64,000 nt of DNA from Megaustenia siamemsis (GCA_032433765.1 JAVIAB010000101.1:62202092-62266091); one strand, 5' to 3'. Positions 52,992 through 63,489 are shown, counted from the first letter of the stretch. Notes: generated by a model from the sequence alone, not told the origin. Made by a program: numbers and translations.

Positions 52992-53162
52992 TCATACGTT
53001 GAGGTGGTAAACATTGATATTGTAACCTTCAGAGATCAATTCGATGTCATGGAACTCCTCTGGTATTGTATCAGGTGTCAAATCGTGTTCAAGTAAACCA
53101 CCATCCGTATTATCTCCCCCACCGATGACATGACAGGTGATTGTATCAGCGGCAAATTCGAG
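52992..53162 (-). CDS. Small acidic open frame between the arms, function unknown
   Basis: A 56-codon minus-strand frame bounded by stops. It contains 'HVIGGGDNTDGGLLEHDLTP' and 'EEFHDIELISEGYNINVYHL' and ends with V-stop. It has no methionine near its start, so it would be a terminal exon or a fragment. The composition is protein-like and unlike the surrounding AT-rich DNA. I do not recognise it, and it has no second copy in the window. Confidence 0.25.
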   Translation of the reverse strand, partial: LEFAADTITCHVIGGGDNTDGGLLEHDLTPDTIPEEFHDIELISEGYNINVYHLNV

Positions 53163-53374
53163 TTAAAGTAACTCAGAAATGAATCAGACTCGACAGCACT
53201 TCAGGTGAAAAATGAGGTCAGTTATCACGATAAAAGTAATCCTCTTCTCTGATTGATTAATCCAGAGGTCAATCATTTCCAGGGCGCCGTCCGATAGACA
53301 TATTTTTTCTGATTGGTTAACCTAGTTGTTAGTCGAGGGTGGATAGTGTCGTCCAGCGTTTATTTACCAGATTA

Positions 53375-53782
53375 TATTTAAACTAGTCGCATGTGAGAGT
53401 TCCTGTTATAAGCGCGATTGATTCACGGAAGCTTTTTTTACATACTACTGTTCAGTCTAGCGCCCTGTGTTGAGAGTATATTTTACGCTGTAAGTTGATA
53501 ATGTTTGTTTTTCTCATATCTCATAACGATTCTATAAGGTTTATTTGTAAAAGGATATTCAAATGTATTAATTCTACTGTGTATAAAGTATGTATTTTAA
53601 GCCTTGCTGCGTGTATTATTTCTTCGTTTTTCATATATTTATCCTATTAGTTGCTTAAAAGTATATATTTTTAATCCTGATGTGATTGTTACTCAATAAT
53701 ATTAATGTGTTTAAAATATGTATGTTTAACCTTGTTGAGTGTATTATTCCTTTTTTTCATATGTTTATCTTATTGTTTGCTT
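53375..53782 (+). repeat. Right inverted-repeat arm, part before the RTE-B insertion
   Basis: Matches the left arm in reverse. It ends with the target sequence 'TTGTTTGCTT' that is duplicated at 56876-56885. Confidence 0.85.
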
Positions 53783-54221
53783 TGTCATTATCAAGTAACA
53801 TACCTACTGGCGTAGGTAATCATGTCTCTCCACAACTTTCGATCTCGACAGCTATTTATTATTTCTGTTGTTGACCTTCTGCCAAGCCATTCTCTTAAGT
53901 TGTCTGTTTTTATTTTCTCTTTGCTTCCGTTTATCTCTTCGTCCCTCAATTTTTCCAGTTGTTGCAATATATTCCAGTTGTTCTCTTCTCCTTACATGGC
54001 CAAAAACTATGATTGTTTCTTCCTAATATTTGAAATTAGCTCTCTTTTTGTTTTGACCACTCTCAGAAAATCTTCATTACTCATCTTAGCTGTCCAAAGT
54101 ACTCTCAACATTCTTCTGTAAAACCACATTTCTACAGACTTTATTGATTTTCTTGTCTGTTGTCCTATTGTCCGTGATTCGCATCCATATGTTAAGACTG
54201 GCTCTACGTAACATTTAAGAA

Positions 54222-54641
54222 CTATTTTTTGTTTCTATTATCAAAAATGGATTGCATAGTATCTTCCTCATTTTTTAAAGCTGCCTTTGCCTGAGCCATT
54301 CTGCATCTCACCTCTTTTGTACATCTTCCGTCTGAGGTTAACACAGATCCCCAATATTTAAATGCATTTACCTGTTTTAATATTGCTCTACTTGTCTTTA
54401 TTTTGCACTCAGGTGATGTCTTTTTCTTTGTTGTTACCATTACAAATGTCTTTTTGCTATTAAGGCTGAGTTCTTTTTTTTTTTGCTTTCTATCACTATA
54501 GTAAAGTAAAGTAAAAGTAAAGTACCCCTGTAACGCCAAGTGGCGTATAGGAAATATGGTGTTAGTGACCATATATTTTACAGAGCTTCGGCACATGATT
54601 TTTGGGGTAATGTGGTCGGTATTACGCCCATGCCGCTTCAC
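54222..54641 (-). pseudogene. RTE-B post-polymerase frame joined to antisense SINE
   Basis: 139 codons. Residues from about 48 onward are RTE-B ('ELSLNSKKTFVMVTTKKKTS', 'RCTKEVRCRMAQAKAALKNE'). The first part is read-through of the SINE at 54501-54738. It is not a gene fusion of consequence. Confidence 0.85.
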
Positions 54642-54738
54642 TTTCCCTGAAAAAACCCATTAAGGCTTGGTGAACCCGGAAGCCGTCGTTTGGGATCGAA
54701 CCCTACCTCTTGTCCTTTGCAGTCCAGTTATATACCAG
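54501..54738 (-). mobile_element. SINE-1 inserted in RTE-B
   Basis: Exact 8-bp TSD 'TCACTATA' at 54493-54500 and 54739-54746. The tail is 'taaagtaaagtaaaagtaaa' at the left, and the body is complete. The head is shortened: the B-box complement 'gggatcgaaccc' is present, but the A-box end stops at 'cagtcc'. Confidence 0.93.
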
Positions 54739-55252
54739 TCACTATAATGTCAAACATTTCTTGTAACTGATTTTCACTCTTAGCGATTAAGACTGTATCA
54801 TCAGCATACCTTAGATTATTTATATTATGCCCTCCAATTGTTATTCCAGACATGCCCCTTATGGATCTTAAAATAACCTCACTATAAATATTAAACAAAT
54901 CTGGTGACAGCACACAACCCTGTCTAACACCCTGTTTTATTTGCTGAAACATTCCCAATTGGTTTCCAGTTCTCATGGCCGCTATTTGTTGCCAGTACAT
55001 GTTCTTTATTATTCTTAGATCTTTGCTGTCCATGTGTATGCTTTCTAAATTGTTGATTATTTCTTGATGCTTTACTTTGTCAAATGCCTTGGTATAATCT
55101 ATGAAACATAAGTATAGATCTGTTTTCACCTCTATGGCTCTTTCTACTAAAGATCTTATGAAATATATGGCATTGCTCGTTCCTTTACCTCCAACAAAAC
55201 CACACTGTTCAACGCTAATTTCTGGACTGATTTTGTTTCGCACTCTTCGCAT
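54728..55252 (-). pseudogene. RTE-B reverse transcriptase, palm region
   Basis: 174 codons: 'SVEQCGFVGGKGTSNAIYF', 'LCFIDYTKAFDKVKHQEIIN' (motif A), '[20 protein letters not shown]' (motif B) and 'NINNLRYADDTVLIAKSENQ' (motif C, YADD intact). The catalytic aspartates are all present, yet the frame is isolated from the endonuclease and fingers by stops at about 55255-55620. It is the best RTE-type palm in the window. Confidence 0.92.
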
Positions 55253-56000
55253 GATGAATTCCTAGTAATATATTAGTCATATGACTCATAAGTCTTATTG
55301 TGCGATGATCATCGCATTCAGTTACACCCGATTTCTTTGGTAGGGCTATGAATATTGATTTGAACAGCTCGTCTGGTATATATCAACCATTGTAGATATC
55401 ATTCAATATTTTTGTTATTATTTCTATTCCAAAATCACCCATGGCTTCAATCTCTTCTTTAGTTATATTATCTGGTCCAGGAGCTTTGCCTGCTTTCATA
55501 TTGCGCAAGGCGTCTTCCACTTCTTCTCTTAGTATTTCTGGTCCTTCTCTAGTATCCTTGATATTTACTTCCGGTCTATCTTCCGTTCTAAAGCATACAG
55601 ATCTTTAATGTATTCCGTTCATCGTTCCCTTATATTTTCTTGATCAATCAACAGTTCTCTTTCCTTTGATCTTAAACAACCAGTTTTTGATTGCGTTTTT
55701 CTTCCTGTTAATTCTTCAGTTTGTTTGTATACAGCTTTAGCATCTCCTTTTTGTTGCATTTCAATCTCTTTGCATCAAACTTTCAGCCATTCTTCTTTTG
55801 CTTCATTGCATGTTATTACAATTTCTTTATTTAAACTATTATACTCATTTTATTTCTTTATTTCTTCTTCTTGTATCCATTAGCTGCAAAATGTTATCTG
55901 TCAATAATTTCTTTCTTGAATTTGTCCTCACTGGTGGTATGAACTCTTTTGATGTTTGTTGCATTGATTCTTTTAGCATTTCCCACTGTTCATCAATGCT

Positions 56001-56378
56001 TTATATCTTCTCTATTGCGTTGTACCGTTTCTTAATAGTGATTTTATATTTGTCTTGGAGCTTCTTGTCTGATTTTAGCAAATCTAAATTTAACTTGATG
56101 TTAAATGAGACTCGTTTTGTTGTTTTTAATTTTACTTTAAGCTTTCCCACAACTGGTACATGATCACTATTGCAATCTGCCCCTGGTCTAGTTTTCACAC
56201 ACACCAGACTGTTTCTAAATCTATTGCTTATCATTATATAATCAATGTTATTATGTGCGCTGTCCCCTGGGCTTTTCCATGTCCACAGACATCTTGGATG
56301 TTGCTTAAACCAGGTGTTTCCTATCATCATGTTGTGTGTTCCTGCCCAGTCAATAAGTTTCTCACCTCTTTCATTCAT
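56001..56378 (-). pseudogene. RTE-B endonuclease, C-terminal part
   Basis: 125 codons: 'RCLWTWKSPGDSAHNNIDYI' (T-W-x-S-P-x-G and I-D-Y-I, catalytic aspartate) and 'CNSDHVPVVGKLKVKLK' (S-D-H intact), then a basic linker. A stop separates it from the N-terminal part. Confidence 0.9.
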
Positions 56379-56383
56379 CTCGC

Positions 56384-56659
56384 CTAAGCCATAACGACCA
56401 ACTGCTTCCTCAACTCTTTCCTTTCCAACTTTGTGTTAAAATCCTCTAGAACTATGGTGTTTCCATGTGGTTTGCATTTATGACGTACCTCATTTAACTC
56501 GTTGTAAAATATATCACTTGTTACCTCTAGACTGTCTGCTGTTGGTGCATATACTTGTATAAGATTCATGTCTATTGACTTTTCATTTAATTTCACTAAA
56601 TGATCTCTGTCAGATTTTGGGTAAAAGCCTTTCACTGTTCTTGCTATTTCTGCATCCAA
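56384..56659 (-). pseudogene. RTE-B endonuclease, middle part
   Basis: 91 codons: 'NLIQVYAPTADS' (Y-A-P strand) and 'EDFNTK', which corresponds to the usual G-D-F-N-A-K with G replaced by E. The N-terminal 'KIGSWNVRTL' lies upstream at about 56820-56850 in another frame. Confidence 0.88.
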
Positions 56660-56885
56660 GATGATATCTACTCCTCTTTGGTGTTCAGTACCTCCAGAAT
56701 AGATTATTTTATGTTGATCCGATGTATCTCATTTCACAAAGTCCCAGTAATTCTAGACCCATTCTTTTTTTTTTCTTGTATGATGTTTTCTAGTTTACCC
56801 TTCTGCATGAGTGTTCTCACATTCCAAGAACCTATCTTTAGAGTTTGTTTTATCTTTATTTTGCTTGCAGTAGCTTTGTTTGCTT

Positions 56886-57245
56886 AGAAAGTAGATATTT
56901 TTAGAGATAGTCGCATGTGAGATTTCGTGTTATGAGCATTATTGATTCACGGAAGCTTATTTTAATAATACTGCTCGGTCTAGCGGCCTGTGTTGGGGAA
57001 TAATTCAAGCTGTAAGTTGAAAATTGTTTATATTTTCTCTGATCTCATAATGATGTAATAAGTTTTGTTGTTAAAAGGTAGTTCAATTTATATTATGGTA
57101 TTTAAGGTATGCATGTTGTTTTGTTGAGTATATTATTCCTTCTTTTTTCGTGTGTTTTCATCTTATTAGTGGAAAAAAGTAGGTATTTAAGTCTTGTTGT
57201 GATTGTTATTCAATGTTATTAATGCATTTAAACTAGGTATGTTAA
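56886..57245 (+). repeat. Right inverted-repeat arm, part after the RTE-B insertion
   Basis: Continues the arm ('agaaagtagatatttttaga', 'tcgcatgtgagatttcgtgt', 'gcctgtgttgggga'). It also resembles 53378-53560 in direct orientation, so the arm contains an older internal duplication. Confidence 0.85.
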
Positions 57246-58260
57246 GTAAACATCTTTTGATGAACATCAGTGTCCATATGTCCACAGAAGTTTAAATGGC
57301 GCAAAGATATGCACCGACATACTCGAGCTGCCCATCATCTTATCCGCCATGCTTTTACCATTTGTCAACGCTCGTATACGAGACGTCGTTCTTTAGCCAG
57401 CCATTGGAGTCTTAAACATTGAACAAAGTATCCAGCTTCGCCATTGGTAACGTCTACATCGCTAGTCTCACCATCAGTACCGTCTACCATACCAGCTTCT
57501 CTTATCCGTCATGCTTGCACCACCTGTCTGCGCATGTATACGACTATTGGTTCTTTAACACGACATATGCGACTAAAACATTCAGTTTCTACAACAGCTC
57601 CTTCATCATCGGTACCATCTACCATCCCCGCCTCCCGGGTGACAACTTCTACAACACCATCGGTACCTTTTAAAACACACAGTTCACCATAGGCTCCTTC
57701 TACATCAACACAGTTGGCCCCCTCACCATCGACCAAGAGATAGTTAGATGAGGAACAATCATCTGAGAGTAAAAAGCACAAGCATGATAACCCTTTAGCC
57801 ACACTGCCAGCTGATGTGCGGGATGTATATCAACAAAACTGGTCAGTTATAAACACTCACGCTAGTATCAATAACACAGTTTCCACATATACATTCTTCC
57901 ACTCACCTGATCGCCCAGTTACCCACAGACTCGTCTGCTGTTCTAAGTGTTGTGTTTGATAGTCAGACAAGCCGACTTAAAATTAACTATGGGCACCATC
58001 GTATTCTCATGAGAGTGGTGATTTACTCTTCTTCCAGGCATTCCTCAATAATACTTGTTGTTCTCGAGTTCCCACAGTTAGTCAATAATCTTGGAGATTT
58101 CACCAGATTCGTCGATTCTCTGAACGAACACTATCCTGTAGACACTGCCCTGCTCAACAGACTAGATACTAAGTGAATGGTGGAGAGCATTCCTGCCGAT
58201 AATTTTTATTTATTTCCGGTGGTAGCCAGGCGGTAGTGGGCGCAAATGGGGTATACCTTT
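57246..58260 (+). pseudogene. C2H2 zinc-finger sequence, right arm of the inverted pair
   Basis: Begins 'catcttttgatgaacatcag', homologous to the left-arm start. Finger 1 is frameshifted. The second finger region encodes 'LIRHACTTCLRMYTTIGSLT' with C-x2-C and H-x4-H (57444-57692). Then come 'DEEQSSESKKHKHDNPLATL', 'DVYQQNWSVINT' and 'TFFHSPDRP', followed by a domain absent from the left arm ('HESGDLLFFQAFLNNTC' in one frame, 'GDFTRFVDSLNEHYPVDTAL' in another) and a stop-bearing end. Several frameshifts make it non-functional. The family is unidentified. Confidence 0.68.
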
Positions 58261-58387
58261 ATATAAGAAAAAAACTTGTCTATATGATACCTTCTTACAG
58301 TGTACTTTTCTACCGCAGTATGAAATCACGAACATGCAGTGCTGTTAACCCACCACATAATATGTCCATACATGTTCTACATATATA

Positions 58388-58640
58388 GCGAATGTAAAGA
58401 GCCCCGTTATGCCAAGTGGCGTATAGGGAATATGGTGTTAGTGACCATCAATTGCATATACCTTCGGCACATTACTTTTAGGGTAACATGGTCAGTATTA
58501 CGACCGTCCAGCTTTACTTGCCCACAAAAAATCCGTTACCCATTTAAGGCTGGGTGTACCCGGAGACTGTTGGTCAGGATCTAACCCGACCTCTTGTCCT
58601 TGTTAGTTCTGTTCAATAACCACTGAGCTATCGCGGCCAT
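58388..58640 (-). mobile_element. SINE-1, minus-strand copy
   Basis: Tail 'aatgtaaag', body 'gccaagtggcgtatagggaa' and 'acccatttaaggctgggtg', head ending 'ccactgagctatcgcggcc', which is the complete tRNA-like start. Diverged B-box. Confidence 0.88.
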
Positions 58641-59721
58641 ATACACACATATATATGGTGATCAATAAATCTAACAATTACCCTGTATCATTGTCGACCT
58701 TAGGGGCGCCATATATTACATTTTTTTAAAATGTATTTCATTCGTCGCGACTTAGAGCAGCTCTCTGCTGTACAACAACATACATTACTGTCCTTTCTCG
58801 GTTGTTATATAACACAATAAGAATTATATTAATAATACTTATGTCATTAATAACAATAATAATAGTGGTAATGAGCCAGCAGTGTAAATGTCTAACTAAC
58901 GGCATTGAACGATAAATCTTAAACAAGTCAATACAGCTAAACTCATAAAGATTTACTTTTATTTTAAACGTAATTACATCTTTGTAAGACCATATTGCTT
59001 ACAGTCGCTAATTCCTTTATTGCGTCTTCAAGCTTGGTAGAAAGTAAACATATTTTCTAAATAGGTTACATTTTATTTTAAAAATGTAGTGACATCAAAT
59101 ATCATTGAATTATGCTACCAATTTAATTGGGATCTTCAACATCATTTATGTATTTGTTGCTAACGCTATATTGTTATTTAGGCCAGCAGTAATGAAAAGA
59201 GTCTTTATATATCAAGTTCTACAATGGAATGAAAAGATGGGCTCAGACCGATAAGAGTGGCGGGAACAGGTAAAGAAAAACACGATTCCGTCTTCTTCCT
59301 CTTAGGTTGAATATTAAATCACCAACTCACTCACTCTTTCATTCAGTCACTCACTTACAAACTAACTCACCCGCTCTCTCACTAATTTACTCAACCATAA
59401 TAATTCCCTCACATACTATAATTCACTCATCCACTCACTAACTCAATTACCCATTCACTTATTCATTATGGTTTGTGTCGTATTATCAGAAGGGAATCAC
59501 TTTAATATATTATGACAAGAGGACACAACTGAGGAAATAAGAGGTAGGGGGAGGCAGAGAGAGTGATACATACCAAGTTAAGGGACTTGTTTAACGGAAC
59601 GTTTAGAAAGACATCCACCATCAACGAGGCTACTTGAAGAGAATGATGGGCTACATACACCGTTGTTTTTATCTTGCACTATTTGTGCGTACATTCTCCA
59701 ATATATGTAGCTTATCCGATT
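58641..59721. other. 1.1 kb of unassigned DNA with an ACTC-rich tract
   Basis: No element copy recognised. 59320-59465 is a degenerate 4-bp repeat of the type 'actcactc'. Confidence 0.5.
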
Positions 59722-60036
59722 TTGCATCATCACGTACCGTGCCTGTTTGCGTAGGTGATCATGTCTCTCCACACCTTTCGACCTCGACAGTTATTTATCA
59801 TTTCCGCTGTTGATCTTCTGCCAAGCGATTCTTTTAAGCTGTCTAATATATTTTCTCTTTGCTTCCCTCAATCTCTTCGTCCCTGGATTTTTCCACTTGA
59901 TACAATATATTCCAGCTGTTCCCTTCACATTACATGGCCAAAAAACGATGATTGTTTCTTCCTAATATTGGAAATTAGCTATATTTTTGTTTTGGTCACT
60001 TTCATAACGTTTTCATTACTATTCTTAGCTGTCCAT
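59722..60036 (-). mobile_element. RTE-B fragment, downstream side of a nested RTE-C
   Basis: 3' end 'acctttcgacctcgacag' type sequence at the left, up to 'attcttagctgtccat'. The 38-bp segment 59999-60036 is repeated at 60902-60939 (5 mismatches) across the RTE-C insertion. Confidence 0.85.
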
Positions 60037-60901
60037 CTTCTTCTACCTTTTTAGCTCCCAGTGGAGCATAGGTCTTTAACAAACACTTTCCAAGTCGTTC
60101 TGTTTTTTGCCATTCTTTTAAGATCATTCCATGTCTTCCCCATCATCTTCATCTCTGCTTCTATCGGTCTTCTCCAAGAATTCCTTGGTCTTCCTCTTTT
60201 GTCTTTTTCCCTGGGGATTTCAGAAAAGGACCTTTGTGTAATACTCTCAGTTGGCGTTCGTAGTGTGTGTCCTATCCAGCGCCATCGTCTTCGCTGTATT
60301 TCTTTATCCACTGGTATTTGACAGGTACATTTCCATAATTCTATGTTAGTGATTTTGTCCTGCCATTTCCATCCTTTTATTCTGCGGATGCAGAAGCATC
60401 CATTTATGAAAGTCTGTATCTTCGTGATTGTCAATTTTGTTGTTCTCCATGTTTTACAACCATATAATAGGTCCGCCTTAACATTTGAGTTGAAAATTTT
60501 TATTTTTGTATTTAACCTAATTTCTTTGGATTTCCATATGTTTCTTAGTGCAATGAAAGCTCCTCTTGCTTGTATTATCCTTATTTTGGTATCATTTTCT
60601 GTTTCTCCCTCTTTATCTATATTACTTCCCAGATATATGTAAGATTGTACATCTAATAGAGGTATTTCTCCTAGTTTTATTTGGTTATTGGCAACTGTAT
60701 TAATTCTCATAATGTTGGTCTTATCTCTATTAATCTTCAGTCCTAGCTGTTGTGATCTCTCATCAAGTATGCTCATTTTATCATGCATCCGTTGATGACT
60801 GTGTGATAGGAGAGCTATGTCATCAGCAAACCCTAAATCATCAAGTTGTTTGGTCATTGACCACTGGATTCCATTTCTGTTGTTTTGAGTTATTTTAATC
60901 T
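60037..60901 (-). mobile_element. RTE-C LINE 3' copy inserted in RTE-B
   Basis: 865 bp in the same orientation as its RTE-B host. Tail 'cttcttctacc' at the left. 5'-truncated at the 'KITQNNRNGIQWS' codons. The coding frame is unbroken. Confidence 0.92.
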
Positions 60902-60971
60902 CTCTCAGAACATCTTCATTACTCTTCTTAGCTGTCCATGATATTCTCAATATCCTTCTGTAAAACCACAT
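60051..60971 (-). pseudogene. Chimeric RTE-B/RTE-C open reading frame, 306 codons
   Basis: Residues 1-24 are RTE-B ('MWFYRRILRISWTAKKSNED'). The frame then crosses the insertion junction and continues as RTE-C to its natural end: 'LDDLGFADDIALLSHSHQRM' (catalytic FADD intact), 'KINRDKTNIMRINTVANNQI', 'KADLLYGCKTWRTTKLTITK', 'RRRWRWIGHTLRTPTESITQ', 'DKRGRPRNSWRRPIEAEMKM' and ending 'KVFVKDLCSTGS'. It is the longest non-repetitive open frame in the window, but it lacks motifs A and B and the endonuclease. Lack of stops suggests a recent insertion. Confidence 0.9.
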
Positions 60972-61125
60972 TTCTACAGCCGCAAGTGATTACCTTGTCT
61001 GTTGTCCTATTGTCCATAATTCACATCCACATGTCAATACTGGTTCTACATAACATTTAAGAACTCTTTTACTTGGTTGTATTGTCAAAAATATGGAATT
61101 GACAGTATCTTTCTAATGTTGTTTT
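60902..61125 (-). mobile_element. RTE-B fragment, upstream side of the nested RTE-C
   Basis: The minus strand encodes 'MWFYRRILRISWTAKKS' and the Q-Q-T-R-x-S-L-E/V-L-T-C-G-C region upstream. Confidence 0.85.
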
Positions 61126-61755
61126 GGAAAGGTCCTTTCCTCAATCATTAGTTATTTTTCATTTCATTATCATGACTTACCTGACCTGTCAAAGTATACA
61201 TCTGAAATTGACGAAGTGATATCGTTTTATAAAGCATGTTTCTGGACAATATTATATTTGTTTATCCTTACGTGTTCAATAAAAGCTAAGCGGATATGCC
61301 ATTATCTGTTGATGTATACAGAGAGGGTCTTGCAAAATGTTGGAATTATTTATGTAATAATAATCTGCTCGTAGGTTGACTAGAAGGTGGGTAACATTGA
61401 TTAAGTGGTGGCGCTATACTATTGTCATTTCAACTACAATGTGACAGTGGAACGCTAGGTATCCAGTGTTTGCCGCAGAGTCATTATTTAAAGATATAGA
61501 TTTGTAGTGATGACTGAGAGAAGGTTCTATGACATACACAAGTTGCTCGACTTGGACGAGTTCTCAGCCCCAACACAATCTCGTTGTGTACTAAACACCT
61601 CTGATCTATGGGACCGGTATTAAAAACGATAACCAAATGGAAGACCGTAAAGGTTGTCAGTGACCGGTCAGTGACCGGCCTGCGACATATTCCCGTGTTT
61701 CTGAGAGATCAGCGATGAACATTTTGCATCTAGAATTTCACTTCTAGTATGGGAA
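61126..61755. other. Unassigned DNA
   Basis: No repeat copy or coding motif recognised in about 630 bp. Confidence 0.4.
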
Positions 61756-61880
61756 CCGCCAAATAAATGTAAAGCTGCGGTAAAGCTGGTAGCGGGAAAA
61801 AAGTGGTGGGATGTAACAGACAATGTCACCATAGTATGTAGGGGTGTATGTTACACCCCACCACTTGCTCACGTCTAGTA
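61756..61880. repeat. Repeat Y foldback
   Basis: Plus-strand Y ('gctgcggtaaagctggtagc', 'gtggtgggatgtaac') is followed by an inverted partial Y ('gttacaccccaccacttgct'). The two 'gtggtgg' blocks can pair. A minus frame to the right (61744-62001) with 'NFREGLAHDVVMRQMLYNNP' weakly recalls a Gag segment but is unassigned. Confidence 0.6.
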
Positions 61881-62059
61881 GCATACGAGGATTATTGTAT
61901 AACATTTGACGCATGACTACATCATGAGCCAAGCCTTCGCGGAAATTGAGCTCGAAGTATATCTGAGTATAGATTGGTGATATTACACACCTTATCAACA
62001 ACGAAGGGAACGTTCATCGCTATTCATTTGCAAAGAAACAAAACTGTAGGTGTTTTTCT

Positions 62060-62300
62060 TCAACTTTCCTTCATCATCTGCATTTCAGCGTCGAGGAGAG
62101 ACATAATATGCAGTCTTTTGCTCTTCTTTCGCCTCTGCTGCTCTTATGTTTCCTATGCTTCTAATATTCCATCGATCCATCTTTTTCGTGGTCAATCCTT
62201 GGGTCTGATGTTCTTACAACGTTTGCTGAAGACTCGTGTTGTGTTTTGATATTTCTGCCATGTCACGTGGTCAAACCGTTTTATGTACTCATTTGTATCT
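62060..62300 (-). mobile_element. RTE-D 3' fragment
   Basis: Matches 21700-21920 ('tttcagcgtcgag', 'ccatcgatccatctttttcg'). Confidence 0.8.
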
Positions 62301-62609
62301 GTCGAACATAGTGGATGAGACGAACAACTGTTTCAATTAGATCAAATGCACATCTTATGTTCAACAGCAAACCAACTGAACCAATACACCAAATGTTGAT
62401 CTGATTAAAAATAAAAACATGATAGCTGCTTGTATTTCCCTCGATTGTGCTGCTTTTTGCCTCAAGAACACGCCAGACGTCCCATTCCACACCCCTGATG
62501 GGGTTCAAAATGCTAGGGAAAGACCTCCAAAAAGAATTGCAACTTTCGTGACACTGGCAAGTAGTATGTGTCAGATCACGTCATTTAACATTCCGTACAG
62601 CTGGATTTA

Positions 62610-62890
62610 CAGGAGCCTCGGTGGCCGAGTGGTTAGTGTGCTCGCTTCCTGACATGAAGGGTCCGGATTAGATCCCCAATAATCGCGGGATTTTTTTCCC
62701 ACTGACAATGCTCCGGGGTACACCCAAGTCTCCAAAAATGGGTACCAGAGACTTTTCTGAAAGGTAAAGGCGACCTGACGTGATACCGACCACATCACTC
62801 AAAAATGTGCCGTGGGCATAGACAAATATGGTCAGTGACACCATATCCCCCCTAAGCCTAACAAGGCGTGGGGGGAACCTTTACCTTTTA
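62610..62890 (+). mobile_element. SINE-3, different tRNA-like head, SINE-1-type body
   Basis: The head 'ggtggccgagtggttagtgt' has the A-box form of Leu/Ser tRNAs. The B-box is degenerate ('ggattagatcccc'). The body shares 'aaaatgggtacc', 'gataccgaccacat' and 'atggtcagtgacaccatat' with SINE-1. Tail 'cctttaccttt'. Confidence 0.85.
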
Positions 62891-63270
62891 CAGCTAGATT
62901 TCAATGACAGGGGTTAGCTACATTTGTCCAGAACATGTCATATCTCACCATGGTGATGTTTCAAGAAGTATAAGTCCCATCATGATTTGTGGTATCGTTG
63001 TAGGGTAAATAAGGTCAGTGTCTATATATTTGAAGACATTCGACAATTATTGATTAGGCACCGTGGTCTGCATTACGCCAGAGCCGTATTTCTTTCAAAA
63101 TAAGATACGATCTAGTGCCATTTTAATATATGGTGGAGGGGCATGGACATGGAGGCACCCAAACAAGATATCTCTTGAACTCAGTTGTCCATTTCAGAAA
63201 CCACTAAACAATTCAACAACAATCACGTGCATTCAAAGATCTAAGTTAAGCGACTTGTCGCGAAAGTAAC
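62891..63270. other. Unassigned DNA
   Basis: Nothing recognised. Confidence 0.4.
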
Positions 63271-63489
63271 GTTATACTTCCTAATACACCAACTACCTAA
63301 TACACTAATAAACTAACTTATTGACTAACTGTACAGCACACTAAGTATCTAACATATTACCTAACAAATAACTATCTACATAACTACCTAACACACACAT
63401 TACCTAGAACTAACCAACTAACATACTGCCTGGCAAACTAACTACCTAACCTACTATCAAACTAATAACCTAACTAACATACTACCTGT
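63271..63489. repeat. Degenerate CTAA/ACTA-rich tract at a LINE-E 3' end
   Basis: Irregular repeats of 'ctaacta', 'cctaaca' and 'aactacctaa' over about 220 bp, ending at the LINE-E terminus. Confidence 0.85.

Larger units (their letters stand above)
53783..56875 (-). mobile_element. RTE-B LINE, near full-length, with TSD
   Basis: A 3.09-kb minus-strand insertion (2.85 kb without its SINE). The exact 10-bp TSD 'TTGTTTGCTT' lies at 53773-53782 and 56876-56885, and the left arm preserves the empty site ('tggttgtttagaaagtag' in reverse). Order from 56875 leftward: endonuclease starting 'KIGSWNVRTL' about 25 bp from the 5' end, linker, reverse transcriptase, C-terminal extension and a 3' end. The W-N-V-R-T-L start and the endonuclease-reverse transcriptase layout are typical of RTE-type LINEs. 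The ORF is broken at many places. Confidence 0.95.

Noticed and set aside
7112..61125. RTE-type ORF fragments as host genes (resemblance to craniofacial development protein 2-like annotations)
   Set aside because: Such annotations derive from RTE endonuclease sequences. All copies here lie in elements with tails, TSDs or truncations.
61744..62001. LTR-retrotransposon Gag fragment
   Set aside because: The 'FREGL' pattern is too weak alone; no protease, zinc knuckle, LTR or second Gag block is seen nearby.
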